Below, one piece after another: positions 1 through 3,070 of a stretch of 5,581 nt of DNA; within the stretch, counting starts at the first letter, position 1; every line of letters begins with the position of its first letter. This DNA is from an uncultured Chloroflexota bacterium (GTDB lineage: Bacteria > Chloroflexota > Chloroflexia > Chloroflexales > Roseiflexaceae): contig CALFIC010000117.1 of the NCBI GenBank assembly GCA_937876225.1, positions 1 through 5,581 on the forward strand. The letters run 5' to 3'. Below the pieces are notes generated by a model, which did not search any database, had not been told where the DNA came from, and was given only the letters and a program-made list of their open reading frames with translations. Made by a program: the position numbers and the translations under genes.

Positions 1-239
1 ATTTATATTTTACATTATTTATCGATTATGAACTAAAAAACATATTTCAAATCAAAAAAAACAAAAATATACTGTAATAATATTGTGTGCAATTTACAAA
101 TTAGCACGACCAGATACTAGCTACTATTTAGTATACACCAAAATATATTTATTCCACATTATAAATAACGCAATAATATATTTACTCATTATTTTAAAAA
201 TATTTTCTTATATTTCTACAATTACAAATATCCAAGAAA
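1..239. other. AT-rich non-coding DNA at left edge
   Basis: This segment is extremely A/T-rich, with no convincing ORF or RNA gene. It lies downstream of the second TetR gene. The only structure seen is a weak 6-bp inverted repeat (ATACTA at 114-119 with TAGTAT at 129-134), which could arise by chance in such a composition. A neighbouring gene beyond the left edge may have its promoter or terminator here, but nothing in the sequence decides this. Confidence 0.6.
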
Positions 240-264
240 TTATTTATCTGCAATAATTCCTTGG
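232..264 (-). terminator. Putative hairpin terminator overlapping the TetR stop codon
   Basis: Read on the minus strand, CCAAGGAATTATT pairs with AATAATTTCTTGG around a 7-nt loop, giving 13 continuous base pairs including one G-U. On the plus strand the same position is an A-C mismatch, so the helix is complete only in the transcript of the TetR gene. The stop codon lies in the 3' arm of the hairpin. The following bases are U-rich but interrupted (AUAUUUGU), and the stem is AT-rich, so termination strength is uncertain. It could instead be a 3'-end stabilising structure. Confidence 0.4.
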
Positions 265-896
265 ATAATGACATCACATACTTCTTGATAGATTTGGCGG
301 ATAGAATAATTATTTTCGTGTTCAAAGGTCGGATATGCTGCGGCAAAGCGTCGGCTCACGCCCCAGATAAGAGCTAATATCGTCGTACTCGTCACAACTG
401 GATCAAGGTTCGGGCGCAATGAGCCATCATGAATGCCCAATGCAATCAGGTTAGCTAATGGGAATTCCGTATCTAGGAGTTCTTTTTTGAACCATTTCAT
501 TTTATCAGTATCGTTTGTTTCCGCGTAGAGTCGATCAAATTGAACCGCAAACAATGATTGCTCAGGATATTGGAAAAAATGATTCATAAATCCTTGCAAG
601 ACAAATTGCAAGCGTGTTGCACCCAACAATTGGGGATTCATTGCATCGGCAGGAATACTTTGGATGAGTAACTCGCCATATAGGCGTAACAACGCCCACA
701 CAATTTCAATTCGGTTAGCAAAATAGCGATAAATGGTAGCTCTCGTCACATTGGCAGCTGCAGCAATATCATTGATACCGACAGCGTCAATGCCATCCCG
801 TAAAAACAAGCTTTCGGCCACGCGCAAAATGCGTTCACGCTGGCGACCACGATGGCCATGATAACCGCGCGGATTGGTTAATGCATTCTCATCCAT
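240..896 (-). CDS. TetR/AcrR-family transcriptional regulator (second of tandem pair)
   Basis: The product is a 218-residue DNA-binding regulator of normal TetR length. After a short Arg/His-rich N-terminus, residues 19-60 form the TetR N-terminal domain. The helix-turn-helix spans about residues 40-59, with the recognition-helix signature TRATIYRYFANR at 51-62. The remaining roughly 150 residues are the helical ligand-binding and dimerisation domain, which is variable in this family and does not reveal the ligand. The ATG at 894-896 is preceded by AAAGG at 906-910 with 9 nt spacing, which supports this start. The gene begins 39 bp after the stop of the upstream TetR gene in the same direction, so co-transcription is likely. 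An ungapped alignment over the first 130 residues and a nearly ungapped one after that give about 49% identity to that neighbour by my hand count, so the pair arose by duplication. No target gene lies in the window. Confidence 0.93.
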   Translation of the reverse strand: MDENALTNPRGYHGHRGRQRERILRVAESLFLRDGIDAVGINDIAAAANVTRATIYRYFANRIEIVWALLRLYGELLIQSIPADAMNPQLLGATRLQFVLQGFMNHFFQYPEQSLFAVQFDRLYAETNDTDKMKWFKKELLDTEFPLANLIALGIHDGSLRPNLDPVVTSTTILALIWGVSRRFAAAYPTFEHENNYSIRQIYQEVCDVIIQGIIADK

Positions 897-935
897 GTGT
901 CGTTACCTTTCGGCGTATCTCACCCAAATCAATTT

Positions 936-1589
936 TTAGCGGGCAGTAAGCCCTTGCACAATCATTTGACAGGCTGCTTCATAAATCGTGCGCTGATTTT
1001 GCGCATATTCGACTTCAAACGTTGTAGCAGATGCGGCAAGTCGGCGTTCGAGACCCCAAATCATGGTATATATCGTTGTACTTGTTTTGTGTGGATCCAA
1101 ATTCGCACGAAGCGAGCCATCACTAACTCCAACCGCAATCACATCAGTGATTGGATCATTGATGATTTGGGCGTCGGTTCGTTTTAATTCTTGGAGTTGT
1201 GCATTGTCGGCTTGGGTTGTATACATACGCTCAAATTGCGTAAAGTACAATGCCCGCTCAGGATACTGAAAATAATAATCACAAAATCCCTGTAACATAG
1301 CACGCAAACGAGTCACACCAGGCAGCCGCGTATCGGTTGCGTCACTCGACATTGCGCTAATCAGGTTTTCGGAATACCGCCGTTGCAACACCCACGCAAT
1401 TTCAACACGATTTGCAAAATAGCGATAAATGGTAGCCCGTGTCATACCAACGGCATCAGCAATATCGGCAATGCTGACATTATCAACACCATCACGAATG
1501 AATAATTGCTCTGCAATCATCAAAATTCGGTCACGTTGACGTTCACGGTGACTATAATATCCACGTGTATTATTTAACAGGTGCGGCAT
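936..1589 (-). CDS. TetR/AcrR-family transcriptional regulator (first of tandem pair)
   Basis: This is a 217-residue paralogue of the TetR regulator immediately downstream. The N-terminal DNA-binding domain covers about residues 17-60. Its recognition helix, TRATIYRYFANR at residues 50-61, is identical to the neighbour's, so the two proteins may recognise related operators. The ligand-binding domain is much more diverged, especially around residues 120-150, which suggests different effectors. The frame can be read from a TTG at 1590-1592, but that leaves only 2 nt after the AAGGAG at 1595-1600. The ATG at 1587-1589 is the better start, with 5 nt spacing. A promoter at 1668-1696 and an adjoining palindrome (1697-1712) lie upstream, so autoregulation is a reasonable inference. 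TetR proteins are usually dimeric repressors released by a small ligand, and nothing here identifies that ligand. Confidence 0.93.
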   Translation of the reverse strand: MPHLLNNTRGYYSHRERQRDRILMIAEQLFIRDGVDNVSIADIADAVGMTRATIYRYFANRVEIAWVLQRRYSENLISAMSSDATDTRLPGVTRLRAMLQGFCDYYFQYPERALYFTQFERMYTTQADNAQLQELKRTDAQIINDPITDVIAVGVSDGSLRANLDPHKTSTTIYTMIWGLERRLAASATTFEVEYAQNQRTIYEAACQMIVQGLTAR

Positions 1590-1594
1590 CAATA

Positions 1595-1600
1595 CTCCTT
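1595..1600 (-). promoter_or_regulatory. Shine-Dalgarno site AAGGAG that decides the TetR start
   Basis: The minus strand reads AAGGAG followed by TATTG and then ATG. The spacing fits the ATG at 1587-1589 (5 nt) and not the in-frame TTG one codon upstream (2 nt). Confidence 0.75.
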
Positions 1601-1667
1601 TGTATTATTTTATCCAACCTTGATTTGATACACTTGTCGTTAAAATTCGCTACAAGGTAATGATTAT

Positions 1668-1696
1668 GTTATACCACTATTCAATTACAAAATCAA
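1668..1696 (-). promoter_or_regulatory. Sigma-70-type promoter for the TetR pair
   Basis: On the minus strand, TTGATT (1691-1696, four of six to TTGACA) is followed by a 17-bp spacer and TATAAC (1668-1673, five of six to TATAAT). The predicted start near 1661 would give a 5' leader of about 70 nt before the first TetR gene. Surrounding DNA is AT-rich, so chance matches are possible, but the exact 17-bp spacing and correct orientation support the call. Confidence 0.6.
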
Positions 1697-1712
1697 AAAT
1701 AACACGTTATTT
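1697..1712. promoter_or_regulatory. Palindrome AAATAAC-ac-GTTATTT, candidate TetR operator
   Basis: A perfect inverted repeat has 7-bp arms and a 2-bp centre. It directly adjoins the -35 hexamer (1691-1696) of the TetR promoter. Short palindromes of about 14-20 bp at their own promoters are typical operators of TetR dimers, so this is the best candidate binding site for one or both regulators. No second perfect copy was found in the window. A half-site (AAATAAC, 163-169) occurs downstream in AT-rich DNA and is probably chance. Confidence 0.5.
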
Positions 1713-2073
1713 GTTAATTGTTTTTGAAAAACCAAGCCGAAGTAATTTATTACGTTTAGTTTCCTACGGAATCAAGTAAATAATTCATTTACAAGGCTTA
1801 ATTCTCGACAATTCACGTTAGATTTGGAACACACTATTAATTGCCCGTATCAGTACAATCAGGGCGTTCGGCAATAATCAACAATGACATATTTGACGTC
1901 TTGTTATTTGCTATATTTTATTTTATGTAATATTTACAACAATTTACACATAAATACATGATCATTTATATCCTATTCCAATCAATGAAATGAATATTTT
2001 CTTTATTATTTGCCACAACTTTTCAGTGCAGAAACAAAAAACAGTGCGTGTAGAAAGGAATTGGGAGATTAAA
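1713..2073. other. Non-coding intergenic region, AT-rich
   Basis: This is a gap between the creatininase gene and the TetR pair with no supported coding region. It contains three weak features. One is an inverted repeat, ATTGCC (1840-1845) with GGCAAT (1870-1875), enclosing a smaller GCCC/GGGC pair (1843-1846 and 1862-1865). Another is an imperfect palindrome centred on GATC (1954-1969, one mismatched pair). The third is a plus-strand promoter-like match, TTGACG (1893-1898), 17 bp, TTTTAT (1916-1921). A plus-strand ORF could start at 1990 but lacks a ribosome binding site and runs antisense into the creatininase gene. Confidence 0.5.
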
Positions 2074-2108
2074 TGGGGATGTGTGTACGAACGGATTTAC
2101 CATCCCCA
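2074..2108 (-). terminator. Putative hairpin downstream of the creatininase gene
   Basis: On the minus strand, TGGGGATG (2101-2108) pairs with CATCCCCA (2074-2081), giving 8 bp with a 19-nt loop beginning 16 nt after the stop codon. Only ATTTAAT follows, so the U-tract is poor. The TG-rich stretch immediately after the stop (2115-2125) can pair with the ACACACA at 2080-2086. That pairing overlaps and crosses this hairpin, so the two folds compete. It may be a weak terminator or another 3' structure. Confidence 0.35.
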
Positions 2109-2124
2109 AACCGCCACACACACA

Positions 2125-2850
2125 CTAGTGACGGAGCTCAAGAGTCGCGAGGGTTGCAATCAGCAACTCAACGCTTGCCGTCAGGCAAACTTCGCCATAT
2201 GCGGGTGATGCATCGCGGGGATCAACGCCACCCACTCCTTGCGGGTAGATTTCGCGATTGATTGGTAACTGGGTTAAGTCAACCAATTCAGGATGGAGCG
2301 CTTGCATAATAGAGGTTTCGTTTTGGGCGGCGTGGTCTATTTGGCTTTGCCAACCGGGAGCGACATCACGGAGCACACTAATCAAACGAATGTCGTGTTG
2401 GGCTTGCCAGGTAGGCGCACAGGCATCCCATACCAGGCGTGATGGACCGTGGCCATCTGCAACGAGTGCTTTGAAGCCAGCACGACGTGCTTGGACAACG
2501 ATATTTTCAAGGATTAATTGAAAAAGCCCAGTTGGTAACCAATAACAATTCCCATCGAGCTGCCGTGGTGGTGTCGTAGTGTCCGCATAATCCATCCCTT
2601 GCAACAACGTGCCATCTGGTTCACGCCGGATACGGTCAGGACCAAGGAACAATGGCGGGAAGACAATACCGCCAAATTGTTGGGCGACACGGGTAAATAA
2701 CCCTGACGAAATCAAGGCATCGGTACCCAACGCACCATGTTCACCATGCCATTCAAGCGTGCCCATGGGCAGATAGCCAATCGGACATGCGGCTATGCGA
2801 GTACGAAATTCGTGCGGTAACAATGACGCATACTGTACATTTGCTGACAT
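2125..2850 (-). CDS. Creatininase-family metal-dependent amidohydrolase
   Basis: The product is a 241-residue cytoplasmic protein, normal for the creatininase family (creatinine amidohydrolase, ArfB and MftE relatives), with no signal peptide or membrane segment. Family members bind divalent metal ions and hydrolyse cyclic or linear amides or process peptides. The N-terminal signature PMGTLEWHGEHGALGTD (residues 28-44) supplies the expected ligands Glu33, His35 and Asp44, plus His38. The second motif is ADGHGPSR (131-138). It keeps His134 but differs from the usual NGHGGN, replacing Asn and a Gly. The third motif, HAAQNETS (173-180), keeps His173 and Glu178 of the usual HAGxxETS. The ATG at 2848-2850 has only a weak upstream AGG as ribosome binding site. 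The gene lies just beyond the tRNA terminator, and no good promoter is seen in the short gap. The substrate cannot be told from sequence, and a creatinine role should not be assumed. Confidence 0.9.
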   Translation of the reverse strand: MSANVQYASLLPHEFRTRIAACPIGYLPMGTLEWHGEHGALGTDALISSGLFTRVAQQFGGIVFPPLFLGPDRIRREPDGTLLQGMDYADTTTPPRQLDGNCYWLPTGLFQLILENIVVQARRAGFKALVADGHGPSRLVWDACAPTWQAQHDIRLISVLRDVAPGWQSQIDHAAQNETSIMQALHPELVDLTQLPINREIYPQGVGGVDPRDASPAYGEVCLTASVELLIATLATLELRH

Positions 2851-2867
2851 AGGTTGGCCTAATTTCT

Positions 2868-2906
2868 ATAAAAACACTCACCATGACACATGTGTGCATG
2901 GTGAGT
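2868..2906 (-). terminator. Intrinsic terminator of tRNA-Sec
   Basis: Three nucleotides after the encoded CCA, the minus strand has ACTCACCATG (2897-2906) pairing perfectly with CATGGTGAGT (2876-2885). The 11-nt loop is itself partly self-complementary (ACACA/TGTGT). The 3' arm is followed by G and then TTTTTATAG. It is a textbook Rho-independent terminator, directional for the minus strand only. It separates the tRNA transcript from the creatininase gene whose start codon is 18 nt further on. Confidence 0.85.
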
Positions 2907-2908
2907 AC

Positions 2909-3005
2909 TGGCAAGAGCGCGTGGGAGTCGAACCCACCAACGAAGCTCGTCACCCCGTTCGCCCGTTTTGAAGACGAGGACAGCCACCGGACCACATGCG
3001 CTCTC
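2909..3005 (-). tRNA. selC: Selenocysteine tRNA, anticodon TCA
   Basis: This 97-nt gene includes an encoded CCA (2909-2911). All parts fit the bacterial tRNA-Sec plan. The 8-bp acceptor stem is GAGAGCGC with GCGCTCTT, followed by discriminator G. There is a 2-nt linker, a 6-bp D stem GTGGTC/GGCTGT with 4-nt loop CGGT, and one linker base. The anticodon arm is CTCGT-CTTCAAA-ACGGG, with TCA at 2969-2971. A 24-nt variable arm has an 8-bp stem (AACGGGGT/GCTTCGTT), and a 5-bp T stem GTGGG/CCCAC carries loop TTCGACT. The 8+5 acceptor/T helix, 6-bp D stem and long variable arm distinguish it from a suppressor or serine tRNA. The product decodes in-frame UGA as selenocysteine with SelA, SelB and SelD, none of which is in the window. 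Oddities are a G-U first acceptor pair and a D stem with four wobble pairs of six. Confidence 0.95.
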
Positions 3006-3012
3006 ATAGCGT

Positions 3013-3018
3013 ATTGTA
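3013..3018 (-). promoter_or_regulatory. Candidate -10 box of tRNA-Sec
   Basis: The minus strand reads TACAAT (five of six to TATAAT) ending 7 nt before the first base of the mature tRNA, so transcription would start at or within a base of the tRNA 5' end. No good -35 hexamer is visible at 16-18 bp (best GGTACA, three of six). The call rests on position and the -10 match only. Confidence 0.35.
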
Positions 3019-3070
3019 ACGCAAATTCAATCGGTGTACCACTCCCTCGTGTATCCACTTGAAAAACACG

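Noticed and set aside
1590..1592. TTG start of the first TetR gene
   Set aside because: It would leave only 2 nt after AAGGAG. The ATG one codon later has a workable 5-nt spacing.
1990..2261. Small plus-strand frames of 72 and 62 residues
   Set aside because: The first has no ribosome binding site. Both run antisense through the conserved creatininase C-terminus, and the second has only a modest GGGAG site.
2909..3005. tRNA-Ser or opal suppressor tRNA
   Set aside because: The 8-bp acceptor, 6-bp D stem with 4-nt loop and TCA anticodon match bacterial tRNA-Sec, not tRNA-Ser, which has a 7-bp acceptor.
2753..3058. Minus-strand 101-residue frame upstream of the creatininase gene
   Set aside because: It overlaps the tRNA-Sec, its terminator and the start of the creatininase gene in another frame, and its sequence has no protein-like features.
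556..3070. Selenoprotein gene adjacent to selC
   Set aside because: The creatininase and TetR frames are complete without an in-frame TGA that needs readthrough, and no SECIS-like hairpin after a TGA was recognised.
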